A program made the translations under genes and the position numbers. From assembly GCA_035560005.1 (NCBI GenBank), contig DATMAN010000063.1:62001-126000 (forward strand): 64,000 bases of DNA. The letters run 5' to 3'. Source of the stretch: Burkholderiales bacterium (lineage in GTDB: Bacteria > Pseudomonadota > Gammaproteobacteria > Burkholderiales > Eutrophovitaceae). Below are positions 12,903 to 21,459 of the stretch, piece after piece. The stretch's first letter is position 1. Each line of letters starts with the position of its first letter. The notes beneath the pieces were generated by a model, which was given only the letters and a program-made list of their open reading frames with translations, was not told the DNA's origin and made no database searches.

Positions 12903-14051
12903 TCAGAAAAGCCGCATGCGAGGCGGGCCGGCCGGCGCGGCGGATTCGCCGCCGAGTTCCTCGACCACCACGCGATCGCCCGGCTTGAGAGCGCCCTCGA
13001 CGATTTCGGTCAGCCGGCCATTGGTGATCCCGGTGCGCACCGCAAGCGGCGCCAGCTTGCCGTCGCGCACGCTCCACACGGTCGAACCGGCCGGACGCGT
13101 GCGCGCGAGTTCCCGATCGCGCGGGCGGAAGCGCAGTGCGGCATTGGGGACGAGCAGCGCGCTGTGGCGCTGGTCCACCTCGATGCTCAGATAGGCGGTC
13201 ATCCCCGGCAGCAGCGCGAGATCGGGGTTGTCCACCGAAACGACCACGTTGTAGGTCACCACGTTCTGCTCCACGATCGGGTTGAGGCGGATCTGCTTCA
13301 CCGCGCCCTCGAAACTGCGCTCCGGATAGGCGTCCACGGTGAAGCGCACGTGCTGCCCCACGCGCACCTTGCCGATGTCGGCTTCGGCGACGTTGCTGTC
13401 GATCTGCATGAAGCGCAGGTCGCGCGCAATCCTGAACAGCGTGGGCGTCTGGAAGCTCGCCGCCACCGTCTGTCCCACGTCGACCTCGCGCGACACCACC
13501 ACACCGGATACCGGCGAGCGGATGACCGAATAGGCGAGGTTGGCGCGATCGCGCTGCAGCCTGCCGCGGGCGATCTGCAACTGCGCTTCTGCGGCTTCGC
13601 GCGCCTGGACCGCCTGGTCCAGCTCTTCGCGCGAGACGTATTCCTGCGCGTGCAGCTCGCGCAGCCGCGCTTCGCTGGCCTGCGCCAGCCGCAGCGAGGC
13701 TTCGGCGCTCTTCACTTCGCCTTCGCTCTGGGCCACCGCGGCGCGGAACGTGGTGGGATCGAGCTCGAGCAGCACCTGCCCGGCCTTCACCTGGTCGTTG
13801 AAGTCCGCACGCAGCCGCATCACGGTACCCGATACCTGCGTGCCCACATTGACCAGCGATACCGGATTGAGCTTGCCGTTCGCGGTTACGGTCTGCACCA
13901 GGGCGCCCGTGGTCACTTCCTCGGTGACGAAGCGCGCTTGCGCGGGCCGGTCGTTCGCCTTCTTCCATGCGACCCACGCGCCGCTCGCGACTCCGGCAGC
14001 CACCCCGAAGATCACGATGGCGCGCAGCGCGCCGGCGAGTACCCTGTTCAT
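12903..14051 (-). CDS. Efflux RND/ABC periplasmic adaptor (MacA/HlyD family)
   Basis: This 382-residue membrane-fusion protein has an N-terminal anchor (about 10-30), a lipoyl-like half (GTQVSGTVMRLRADFNDQVK), a coiled-coil hairpin (about 100-185), the second lipoyl half (SPVSGVVVSREVDVGQTV) and beta-barrel and membrane-proximal domains. It would bridge the inner-membrane ABC pump and the TolC-type channel encoded upstream. Its ATG overlaps the TolC-type stop codon by 4 bp, so translation is coupled. A 183-bp gap with repeat copy C follows before the ATPase gene, which could alter the ratio of adaptor to pump. Confidence 0.9.
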   Translation of the reverse strand: MNRVLAGALRAIVIFGVAAGVASGAWVAWKKANDRPAQARFVTEEVTTGALVQTVTANGKLNPVSLVNVGTQVSGTVMRLRADFNDQVKAGQVLLELDPTTFRAAVAQSEGEVKSAEASLRLAQASEARLRELHAQEYVSREELDQAVQAREAAEAQLQIARGRLQRDRANLAYSVIRSPVSGVVVSREVDVGQTVAASFQTPTLFRIARDLRFMQIDSNVAEADIGKVRVGQHVRFTVDAYPERSFEGAVKQIRLNPIVEQNVVTYNVVVSVDNPDLALLPGMTAYLSIEVDQRHSALLVPNAALRFRPRDRELARTRPAGSTVWSVRDGKLAPLAVRTGITNGRLTEIVEGALKPGDRVVVEELGGESAAPAGPPRMRLF

Positions 14052-15463
14052 GGCTCGCCTCGAGAAACCGGCTCCGAGAAGACGCCCGCGTCCAGCGTGC
14101 CCAGCGCGCGCACCAGGGACGCTTTCGCGATGTACCAGTTGAACTGCGACTGGATCTTCTGCGACTGCGCGGCGGCGGCCGAACTCTGGGCGTTCAACAC
14201 GTCGATGAGCGTGCCGACCCCGGCCTTGTAGCGCGCGAGCGCCGCGCGATAGGACTCCTGCGCGCTGGCCACCAGATCGAGCGCGGTTTCGAAAGCCTGC
14301 CCTTCGGTCTGCAGGCTCTGGTACGAAGTCCACACGTCGAGCGCGATCTGCGAAGCGAGCCGATCGCGCGTGGCGATGCGCGTCTCGACCTGGCTGCGTG
14401 CCGCACGCAACTCATAGGTGTTCCGATAGCCGGTGAAAAGCGGAATGCTCACCTGCACGCCGATGGCGCCGCTGCGCGGATCGGAACCGGGAGCTTCCTG
14501 CGCAGCGGAGAGTCCGGCAAAACTCGACACGGTCGGTTTGCCTTGCGCTTCGATTGCGCGCAGGTTCGATTGCGCGGCCCGGACTTGCGCTTCCGCAGCG
14601 AGCAGATCCGGCCGGCGCTCCCGCGCGGTCCGGATCAGGCTCGCCACCGCGTCGCGAACCACCCGCAAGGCGAGCTCCGGTGGCGGGGCCAGCGCCAGCG
14701 CGCGATCGGCGTCGAAGCCCAGCGCGGTGGCGAGCGTGCCCTGCGCGGAAGCCGCATCGCCCTCGGCGCGGGTACGGTTGAGTTTCGCCTGCGAGTAGGC
14801 GGTCTGTGCCTGCAGCACGTCGGCGCGAGTGCCGCGCCCCGCGGAAAGCCGGGCCTGCGCCGCCTCCAGGCTCTCGCGCGCGCTGTCTTCCGCGGCGCGT
14901 GCCGCCGCCACGTTCTCGGTCGCGGCGAAGAGCCGGTAGTAGGCCTCCGCGGTATCGAACAGCACCTGCTGAATGACGGCGTTGTGCGTCCAGTTGGCCG
15001 CCGCCAGCGACTGGCGGGCGGTGTCGAGGTTTGCTTCGCGAGCGCCGAAATCGAACAGCACGTAATTCAGCGTTGCGCCGGCCGCCAGGCGCGTCTGCCC
15101 GCCCGAGCCCGGCGCGTTGCGCGCCTGTTCCCGCTGCGCGGAGACATCGGCTTGCAGCGTGGGCAGCCGTGCCGCCCGCTGCACGCCGACTTGCGCCGCG
15201 GCAACGCGCGCATTGGCCCAGGTCTCGCGCGTGCGCGGATTGCGGCACAACGCGACGTTGATGGCATCGAGGAGCGTGAGCGCGGCAGGAAGGGCGGCGG
15301 CGTCCAGGCACGGGTCGGGAACCACACCGGGGAGCGGAGCATGGACGTGCGAGGGCGCGAGCCGCCCGGTGTCGAACGGGTCGCGTCCCACGGCCGTGCA
15401 CGACAACACGGCGAGCGCGACGCAGAGCGCGGCGCGCGGAAACCCGCGGAGCCAGTTGTTCAT
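14048..15463 (-). CDS. TolC-family outer membrane efflux protein
   Basis: This 471-residue protein has an N-terminal signal peptide (hydrophobic core LCVALAVLSCTAVG) and two outer-membrane-efflux repeats (about 55-250 and 265-455). These are rich in heptad-like alanine and glutamine helices and include TGYRNTYELRAARSQVE. It should form the trimeric outer-membrane channel of the tripartite pump encoded with it. It is the first gene of the apparent four-gene operon on the minus strand. I chose the ATG at 15463 because the signal peptide starts there. No convincing promoter was seen in the 200 bp upstream, which are shared with a divergent M20 gene. Confidence 0.88.
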   Translation of the reverse strand: MNNWLRGFPRAALCVALAVLSCTAVGRDPFDTGRLAPSHVHAPLPGVVPDPCLDAAALPAALTLLDAINVALCRNPRTRETWANARVAAAQVGVQRAARLPTLQADVSAQREQARNAPGSGGQTRLAAGATLNYVLFDFGAREANLDTARQSLAAANWTHNAVIQQVLFDTAEAYYRLFAATENVAAARAAEDSARESLEAAQARLSAGRGTRADVLQAQTAYSQAKLNRTRAEGDAASAQGTLATALGFDADRALALAPPPELALRVVRDAVASLIRTARERRPDLLAAEAQVRAAQSNLRAIEAQGKPTVSSFAGLSAAQEAPGSDPRSGAIGVQVSIPLFTGYRNTYELRAARSQVETRIATRDRLASQIALDVWTSYQSLQTEGQAFETALDLVASAQESYRAALARYKAGVGTLIDVLNAQSSAAAAQSQKIQSQFNWYIAKASLVRALGTLDAGVFSEPVSRGEP

Positions 15464-15661
15464 GCCGCGCAGCCGCCCGCAATCGGCTTCGCTCGCAGAA
15501 GGGTATCGTATCGCTTGCCCGTATCCCGCCACCGGCCGGATTGTGTCGCTGTGTGAAGCCCGGCCAGAGACGGACCTTGCACCGGCTGCGCCGTGCGCCG
15601 CAAGTTGACGCGCCGGGACGACCCCTTGAAACTGAAGCTTTCCTCGTTCGATTCGCGACCC

Positions 15662-16954
15662 ATGAATCCCTGCCGTATAGTGCTTGGCGCCGCCCTTGCC
15701 GCTGCGCTTCCCGTGCAAGCCGATTTGCGAGCCGAACTCGACGCGCTGGCGCGCCAGATCGAGCCGAAGGTCATCGAATGGCGGCGCGACATCCACCAGC
15801 ATCCCGAGCTGGGCAACCGGGAATTCCGCACCGCCGGCATCGTGGCCGATCACCTGAAGGCGCTCGGCCTGGAGGTCAGGACCGGTGTCGCCCATACCGG
15901 CGTCATCGGCCTGCTGCGCGGCGCCCGGCCCGGCCCGGTGGTCGCTCTGCGCGCGGACATGGACGCGCTGCCGGTGACCGAAGAGGTTGACCTGCCGTTC
16001 GCCTCGAAAGTTCGCACGGTCTGGGCCGGCAAGGAAACCGGCGTGATGCACGCCTGCGGACACGACACGCACGTAGCGATCCTCATGGGCGTGGCCGAGA
16101 TCCTGGCAAAGAAGCGCGCCGAGCTGCCGGGAACCGTGAAGTTCATCTTCCAGCCGGCCGAGGAAGGCCCGCCGCCCGGCGAAGAGGGCGGCGCGGCGCT
16201 GATGGTCAAGCAGGGCGCGATGGAGAACCCGAAGCCCGAGGCGATCTTCGGCTTGCACATCGGCTCCATGCACGAGGCCGGCACGATCGCCTATCGCCCC
16301 GGGCCGCTGATGGCAGCCGCCGACGTGCTGCGCATCACCGTGCAGGGACGCCAGACCCACGGCTCGGCCCCGTGGACCGGCGTCGACCCCATCGTGGTCG
16401 CCGCGCAGATCGTGCTCGGCCTGCAGACCATCGTCAGCCGTCAAGTCAATGTGACCCACGAGCCGGCGGTCGTCTCGATCGGCGGCATCGACGGCGGCAA
16501 CCGCTTCAACATCATCCCGGACAAGGTCGAAATGGTCGGCACCGTGCGCACCTTCGACGAGGCGATGCGCGAGGACATCCACCGCCGCATTCGCCTGACC
16601 GCGGAGAAGATCGCCGAGGCGGCGGGTGCCAGGGCGAGCGTCGAGATCGACAAGCCCTACGGCGTCACCATCAACGATCCGGCGCTCACCGAACGCATGC
16701 TGCCCACGCTGAGGCGGGTGGCGGGGGAGAAGAATGTCATCCTTCGATCCAAGACCACCGGCGCGGAGGACTTCTCCTTCTTCGCCCAGAAGGCGCCCGG
16801 GTTCTTTTTCTTTCTGGGCGGCTCGCCGAAGGGGACCGATCTCGCCAAGGTGGCCTACAACCACTCGCCGCGTTTCTATGTGGACGAGTCCGCGCTGCTG
16901 CTCGGTGTGCGGGCGCTCACGCATCTGACGATCGACTACATGGAGGCAAAGTAG
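15662..16954 (+). CDS. M20 family amidohydrolase, exported
   Basis: This 430-residue metalloamidohydrolase belongs to the IAA-amino-acid hydrolase / hippurate hydrolase branch. Metal-ligand motifs are HACGHDTHVA, FIFQPAEEG, GLHIGSM and the C-terminal TTGAEDFSFF. It would hydrolyse an N-acyl amino acid or similar amide. The ATG at 15662 gives a short signal peptide (MNPCRIVLGAALAAALPVQA), unusual for this family, so I infer a periplasmic enzyme. An in-frame GTG at 15593 would bury that signal, so I rejected it. The next gene starts 19 bp downstream. The precise substrate is unknown. Confidence 0.88.
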   Translation: MNPCRIVLGAALAAALPVQADLRAELDALARQIEPKVIEWRRDIHQHPELGNREFRTAGIVADHLKALGLEVRTGVAHTGVIGLLRGARPGPVVALRADMDALPVTEEVDLPFASKVRTVWAGKETGVMHACGHDTHVAILMGVAEILAKKRAELPGTVKFIFQPAEEGPPPGEEGGAALMVKQGAMENPKPEAIFGLHIGSMHEAGTIAYRPGPLMAAADVLRITVQGRQTHGSAPWTGVDPIVVAAQIVLGLQTIVSRQVNVTHEPAVVSIGGIDGGNRFNIIPDKVEMVGTVRTFDEAMREDIHRRIRLTAEKIAEAAGARASVEIDKPYGVTINDPALTERMLPTLRRVAGEKNVILRSKTTGAEDFSFFAQKAPGFFFFLGGSPKGTDLAKVAYNHSPRFYVDESALLLGVRALTHLTIDYMEAK

Positions 16955-16972
16955 GATGAAGGGTGACCTTCC

Positions 16973-17566
16973 GTGAACTACCTCGGCCACCTCTATCTCT
17001 CCCCGCCCGACGAGGACGCCCTGCTCGGCAGCCTGATGGGGGATTTCGTCAAGGGGCCGGTTGCCGGTCGCTACCCGCCATCGATCGAGCGGGCGATCGT
17101 GCTGCACCGGCGCCTCGATACCTTCACCGACACCCACGCGGCCGTGCGGTTGTCGCGCTCGCGGATCAGCGCGGCGCGGCGCCGCTACGCGGGCATCATG
17201 ATCGACGTGTTCTACGACCACTTCCTCGCACGCTCGTGGACGGAGTTTCACGCCCAGCCGCTCGAAGTCTTCTGTGCGCGCATCTACGAGATGCTGGAGC
17301 GGCGCGAGGCGGAGTTGCCCGAGCGGCTGCGGCGGGTCGCGCCGAACATGGCGCGCTGGAACTGGTTCGGCTCGTACGCCGAAGTGGAGTCGATCTACGG
17401 GACGCTCGAGCGCATCGGCCAGCGCCTGAAGCGCGAGAATCCGCTGTACAACGCGGCGGACGAGCTGCTGCAGAACTACGCCGCGCTGGAAGCGGATTTC
17501 CGCGCCTTTCTGCCCGATTCGCGGGCCTGGTCGAGGCAACTGGCCGCGCAGGCCGCGCCTGCCTGA
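16973..17566 (+). CDS. acpH: Acyl carrier protein phosphodiesterase (AcpH, DUF479)
   Basis: This 197-residue protein begins MNYLGHLYLS and has GSLMGDFVKG and LDTFTDTH, the AcpH-family landmarks that include the metal-binding aspartates and histidines. The family removes the 4'-phosphopantetheine arm from acyl carrier protein. The start is a GTG at 16973, required to include the conserved first residues. It lies 18 bp after the M20 amidohydrolase and may share its transcript. It is convergent with the amidase, whose stop is 17 bp away. Confidence 0.85.
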   Translation: MNYLGHLYLSPPDEDALLGSLMGDFVKGPVAGRYPPSIERAIVLHRRLDTFTDTHAAVRLSRSRISAARRRYAGIMIDVFYDHFLARSWTEFHAQPLEVFCARIYEMLERREAELPERLRRVAPNMARWNWFGSYAEVESIYGTLERIGQRLKRENPLYNAADELLQNYAALEADFRAFLPDSRAWSRQLAAQAAPA

Positions 17567-17582
17567 ACGTCAGGCGAAGAGT

Positions 17583-18998
17583 TCACGATTCACTGACCGG
17601 CGGCCTGAGATGCCGCCATGGCCGTGCCTGCTCGAAGGCGCGGGAAGCCTGCAGCACGCGCAGGTCCTGATGGCGCCCTGCGGCGATCTGCAATCCAACC
17701 GGCAGTCCGTCGCGGGTCAGTCCACAGGGACAGGTCGCCGCCGGCAGCCAGGTGAGGTTGAACGGGTAGCTGAAACCGGCCCAGCGCAGCCAGTCCCACT
17801 CGTGCTGTTCCCAATGCTCGGGAATGAGCCGGTCGGCCGGGAACGCGGCGACCGACAGGCTGGGTGTGACCAGCAGGTCATAGCGCTCGAAGAACGCGCG
17901 CACCTTGTCGTAGTACAGGAGGCGCTGCGCGAACGCCTTGCAGTAGTCGACCGCGCTGAACTTCTGGCCGTAGCGCACGAGCGCCACCAGGCCGGGATCC
18001 ATGCGCTCGGCCCATTCCGGCAGGAACTCCGCCAGCATGCCCGCGAGATTGGCGGCGAACAGGCAATGCTGCATTTCGGTCGGATCGCCCCAGCCGGGAT
18101 CGACCTCCTCCACGTGGCAACCCAGCTCTTCGAAGGCGGCGACGGCGTCGCGCACCGGCCGCGCGACCTCCGCGTCGACCCTGAGGTATCCGAGATCCGG
18201 ACTGTAGGCGACGCGCAGGCCGGCGATGCCCGCGTCGAGCCGGGTGAGATAGTCCTCCGTCGGGCCGTCGATGCTGGTCATGTCGCGCGCGTCGGGACCG
18301 GCCATCGCCAGCAGCATCAGCGCGGCGTCGGCCACGGTGCGCGTAATCGGACCCACGTGCGAGATCAACCCGTTGGGCGGCTGAGGCCAGTACGGCACGC
18401 GTCCCTGCGAGGGCTTCAGCCCGTACACGCCGCAGAATGCGGCTGGCATGCGGATCGAACCGGCGCCGTCGGAACCCTGATGGATGGGGCCGATCCCCAC
18501 CGCGGCGCACACGGCGGCTCCCGCGCTGGACGCGCCCGCGTTGTAGCCGTGTTTCCAGGGATTGTGGGTAATGCCGGTCAACGGGCTTTGGCTCACGCCC
18601 TTCCACCCGAACTCGGAGGTGGTGGTCTTGCCGATCGAGATCGCGCCGGCGGCGCGCAACCGCTCCACGTGGACATGGTCGAGATCCGGAACGCGATCGC
18701 GGTAGATGTGCGATCCCGCCATCGTGCGCACGCCTCTGGTCAAGGCGAGGTCCTTGATCGTGGTCGGAACGCCATGCAGCAGCGGCAGGCGCTCGCCGCG
18801 CATCACCGCCGCCTGCGCGCGCTCGGCTGCCTCCATCGCCGCCTCGAAGGTCGGCGTGCAGATCGCGTTGAGCTTCGGATTGAGCTTCTCGGCGCGCTGC
18901 AGGACGGCGCGCATGAGTTCGACCGGCGAGAGCTCCTTCCCGCGGATCAGGCGCGTGAGCTCGGTGGCCGGAGCAAAGCACAGTTCTTCGTTGTTCAT
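17583..18998 (-). CDS. Amidase signature family hydrolase
   Basis: This 471-residue amidase-signature enzyme carries the Ser-cisSer-Lys triad region. The lysine is in TTIKDLA and the cis-serine in NAGASSAGAAV. The nucleophile serine is in GSDGAGSIRMPA; usual members read GGSSGGSA and TDTGGSIR, so the glycine-rich loop is slightly divergent. It hydrolyses carboxylic amides, with substrate not readable, and is cytoplasmic as no signal is present. The start is the ATG at 18998. The MscS-type gene lies 35 bp upstream on the same strand. This is one of three amidase-signature genes in the window. Confidence 0.88.
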   Translation of the reverse strand: MNNEELCFAPATELTRLIRGKELSPVELMRAVLQRAEKLNPKLNAICTPTFEAAMEAAERAQAAVMRGERLPLLHGVPTTIKDLALTRGVRTMAGSHIYRDRVPDLDHVHVERLRAAGAISIGKTTTSEFGWKGVSQSPLTGITHNPWKHGYNAGASSAGAAVCAAVGIGPIHQGSDGAGSIRMPAAFCGVYGLKPSQGRVPYWPQPPNGLISHVGPITRTVADAALMLLAMAGPDARDMTSIDGPTEDYLTRLDAGIAGLRVAYSPDLGYLRVDAEVARPVRDAVAAFEELGCHVEEVDPGWGDPTEMQHCLFAANLAGMLAEFLPEWAERMDPGLVALVRYGQKFSAVDYCKAFAQRLLYYDKVRAFFERYDLLVTPSLSVAAFPADRLIPEHWEQHEWDWLRWAGFSYPFNLTWLPAATCPCGLTRDGLPVGLQIAAGRHQDLRVLQASRAFEQARPWRHLRPPVSES

Positions 18999-19033
18999 CG
19001 ATGTGCACCCGGTTTCCGGGGTAGGACGGCGGC

Positions 19034-19867
19034 TCAGGCCTCGGTGCCCGGTCCCGTTGCCGTCCGCTGCGCTGCCATGTAGCGGGTGATGATCTCCTGC
19101 TCGGTGCGCGTGCGCTGGTCGGCCCGGCAAGGATAGCGCAGCACCAGCGTGACCTTGCCTGCATCCATCAGCCGGACTGTCACTCGCGGTTCGGCCGAAG
19201 GCATCACCACGAACTGCTCGCCCTCCAGTTCGCGCAGCGCGTTCTGCGCCGCAGCCACGAAGTCGGCGCACACGGCCTTGGTGACCTCGATCAGCTTGCG
19301 CCGCTCGGTCTCCACGTCGCTGCCCGCGGCGAGCGGGACCTTCAGCAGCCCGAGCTGATAGTCGCCGAGGCGCGAATGGTTCTTCAGCGGATGAGCCACG
19401 TAGAAGCTGTTCGGGAACTGCACCACCCGCCCCGTGAACAGGTGCTCCTCGCTCATCTCCAGCACGGTGGTCGACAACAGCGTCTGGTCGATGACCTCGC
19501 CCTTGACGCCGTTGATCTCGATGACGTCGCCGAACTCGAAACTTCCCGAGGTGGTGCGATGGATGTAGCCGAGGATCGAGGTCAGCAGCTCCTTGCCCGC
19601 CAGCACCAGGGCCACGCTCAAGGCCGCCAGCGACAGGGCCGCCGCGCGCAGCTCCGCGCGCCACACGAAGAGCAGCGCCACCAGCGCCAGCAGCAGCGAG
19701 AAGTTGCGCCAGAAAACCGAGGCGCGCAGCTTGGTTTCCCGCGACAGCGAGGACCGGCGGCGCAGGATCGCGGTGATGGCCAGGTTGGCCACCACCACAG
19801 CGACGATCACGACGATGGTGCCCAGCAGTTCCGGGCCCAGACTGTAGAGGAAAGAAAGCAACTGCAT
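19034..19867 (-). CDS. Small mechanosensitive channel, MscS family
   Basis: This 277-residue membrane protein has three N-terminal hydrophobic segments (about 10-33, 52-70, 78-100). The MscS beta domain follows, with FEFGDVIEINGVKGEV and VVQFPNSFYVAHPLKNHS. It would act as an osmotic safety valve or a modulated ion channel in the inner membrane. The length is close to E. coli MscS (286). The ATG at 19867 begins a typical MQLLSFLYSL; an ATG seven codons upstream (19888) is possible. The amidase follows after 35 bp. Confidence 0.85.
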   Translation of the reverse strand: MQLLSFLYSLGPELLGTIVVIVAVVVANLAITAILRRRSSLSRETKLRASVFWRNFSLLLALVALLFVWRAELRAAALSLAALSVALVLAGKELLTSILGYIHRTTSGSFEFGDVIEINGVKGEVIDQTLLSTTVLEMSEEHLFTGRVVQFPNSFYVAHPLKNHSRLGDYQLGLLKVPLAAGSDVETERRKLIEVTKAVCADFVAAAQNALRELEGEQFVVMPSAEPRVTVRLMDAGKVTLVLRYPCRADQRTRTEQEIITRYMAAQRTATGPGTEA

Positions 19868-19978
19868 CGCGGATGGCCGCGCCGTCAACGCATCACTTCA
19901 AAGCCCGGCGCGCCGGAAATCACGCTCCGATGGGCGGTCATGCCGCCGGGATTGCGCCGGGTGCGGACGGCAGCAGCT

Positions 19979-20683
19979 TCAGCGGTTGAAAACCACGCGC
20001 GCCGCCGCCAACACGTCGGGCTCCGCCGGCTCCAAGACGGGAGGCGTTTTCCAGGGCGCAACCTCCTCGTCGTCCCCGTTTCCCATGGGCAGGGGCTGGC
20101 CCGGCGGCTGAGCAGCCTTGGCCCGGTCGACGATCGCGGTGCTTTCCTCGGCTTCCAGCAGCCGCGCGTACTCGAAGACGTCGAGCAGGCTGCGCTCCTG
20201 TTCGACGCCCTCCGGCCCGTCGATGAGCAGCTTCTGCAACTGGCGCGCTTCGTGTTCGTCGAGATCGGTGGCGGACCTGCGCTCGCCGTTGCGGGGCAGG
20301 TCGCGTCCGCAGTAGCGGCACACGATCGCCTGCGCGCGGATATGTTCGGCGCAATACGGGCACTGCTTGAGATTGCCGGCCGGCGGGGCGCTCTCCGCCG
20401 ACTCGGCGGAGCCTTCGACCTTCCACCTCGGCTCGAGCAGTGCGTCCGGAACGGGGGCGGGAAGCTCGTCGGCGAGGCTGCGCACGTCCTTGTTCACCGC
20501 CCATACCAGCGCGGCAAACCAGCCCAGGCCGGTCCATCCGAGCACCAGGTTGATCGCGCCGATGGTCCAGAGGTAACGGTGCCTGCGCTCGAAGGCGATC
20601 AGGAAAGGCGCGAGGTAGGCAAGGAAGGCAAGCGGGACCAGCGCCACGAACCACCCGGCGTTGGCCGTGATCAGGGGGTTCAA
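19979..20683 (-). CDS. Imm-superinfection-like membrane domain with zinc ribbon
   Basis: The N-terminus has two membrane helices with the pattern FERRHRYLWTIGAINLVLG then GWTGLGWFAALVWAV, typical of the superinfection-immunity (T4 Imm-like) domain. A cytoplasmic zinc ribbon follows (CPYC and CRYCGRDL, about 105-125) and then a roughly 100-residue acidic tail. Such domains are common in bacterial chromosomes and a phage-defence role should not be assumed. The start is uncertain. The TTG at 20683 fits the first helix, but the best Shine-Dalgarno (GGGAGGAG) lies about 20 bases upstream of it and is better spaced for an in-frame ATC. A TTGAGA/TAAACT promoter lies further upstream. Confidence 0.65.
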   Translation of the reverse strand: MNPLITANAGWFVALVPLAFLAYLAPFLIAFERRHRYLWTIGAINLVLGWTGLGWFAALVWAVNKDVRSLADELPAPVPDALLEPRWKVEGSAESAESAPPAGNLKQCPYCAEHIRAQAIVCRYCGRDLPRNGERRSATDLDEHEARQLQKLLIDGPEGVEQERSLLDVFEYARLLEAEESTAIVDRAKAAQPPGQPLPMGNGDDEEVAPWKTPPVLEPAEPDVLAAARVVFNR

Positions 20684-20729
20684 CGGTTCAAGGATTCTCG
20701 TCTCCTCCCAGTGGCCCCGACATTTGTCT

Positions 20730-20759
20730 AGTTTAGTGCGGGTTTCCTCGAAATCTCAA
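20730..20759 (-). promoter_or_regulatory. Candidate sigma-70 promoter of the Imm/zinc-ribbon gene
   Basis: Read on the minus strand, TTGAGA (20759-20754) and TAAACT (20735-20730) are separated by 18 bp. They lie 47-76 bases upstream of the presumed start, in a locally AT-richer stretch. Confidence 0.45.
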
Positions 20760-20855
20760 CCGATTTCGTCGTGCCGGGGCGCGCGCGATGGTCAGAGGCA
20801 GGGCCAGTCTTCGTTTGCGCGAGCGCCCGGGATTGAGAAGTACAATCGAGGCCGG

Positions 20856-21440
20856 ATGACACTGCTGCTCCTGCCCTTTCTGCTGCGCGTGGAGGCTGCC
20901 GTGGTACTGGACAACGACTACGTGCGCGTGACGCGCGACGCCGCGCCCTGCGCGCAGGCGGCAACACCCGGCTGCGGACATCGCATCGTCGTGGCCCTGG
21001 GCGACCTGACGCTGGTCTCGGGCGCGGCCCCCCGGCGCATGGCCCGCGGCGACATCGCGGTTTTCGAACCCGGTGAGTCCTACGAGCCGCCGGCCGGCGC
21101 TTTCTACGAGGTGGCGATCAAGCCCGGGCACCCGCCGGTGCTCCGGCCGCCGGAGGTCATCGCCGCGGAGAAGAACACGCTGCTTTACGACGCCGCGGAG
21201 TTTTTCGTCTTCGAGGAAAAGCTCGATCCGGGCGACACGCGCGCGCGCCACAGTCACAGCCAGCGCGTGGTCATTCAGCTCAATCGCACGCGGCTGCAGC
21301 AGTGGCCGGACGGCGAGCCGGAAAAGTTCGTGGACATCGTGCCCGAGCGTCCGACGTTCAGTCCGCCGGTGATCCACGTCGTCAAGAACGTCGGCGCGGC
21401 ACCGCTGCGGGGTGTGGTCATCGAGTTCAAGCCGCGCTGA
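20856..21440 (+). CDS. Cupin-like hypothetical protein, probably exported
   Basis: This 194-residue protein starts with a short hydrophobic leader (MTLLLLPFLLRVEAAVVL). Two cupin-like halves follow, and the second contains DPGDTRARHSHSQRVVIQL, which resembles a double-stranded beta-helix metal or ligand loop. The function is unknown; cupins include small-molecule binding proteins and dioxygenases. A TACAAT box at 20841-20846 lies only about 10 bases before the ATG, so the transcript may have a very short leader. It is convergent with the alcohol dehydrogenase, 19 bp apart. Confidence 0.55.
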   Translation: MTLLLLPFLLRVEAAVVLDNDYVRVTRDAAPCAQAATPGCGHRIVVALGDLTLVSGAAPRRMARGDIAVFEPGESYEPPAGAFYEVAIKPGHPPVLRPPEVIAAEKNTLLYDAAEFFVFEEKLDPGDTRARHSHSQRVVIQLNRTRLQQWPDGEPEKFVDIVPERPTFSPPVIHVVKNVGAAPLRGVVIEFKPR

Positions 21441-21459
21441 GCGCCGCCTTGTCCGCAGC

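Noticed and set aside
19979..20683. Phage-defence interpretation of the Imm-like domain
   Set aside because: The fold is common in chromosomal housekeeping-like proteins and no other defence or prophage gene is nearby.
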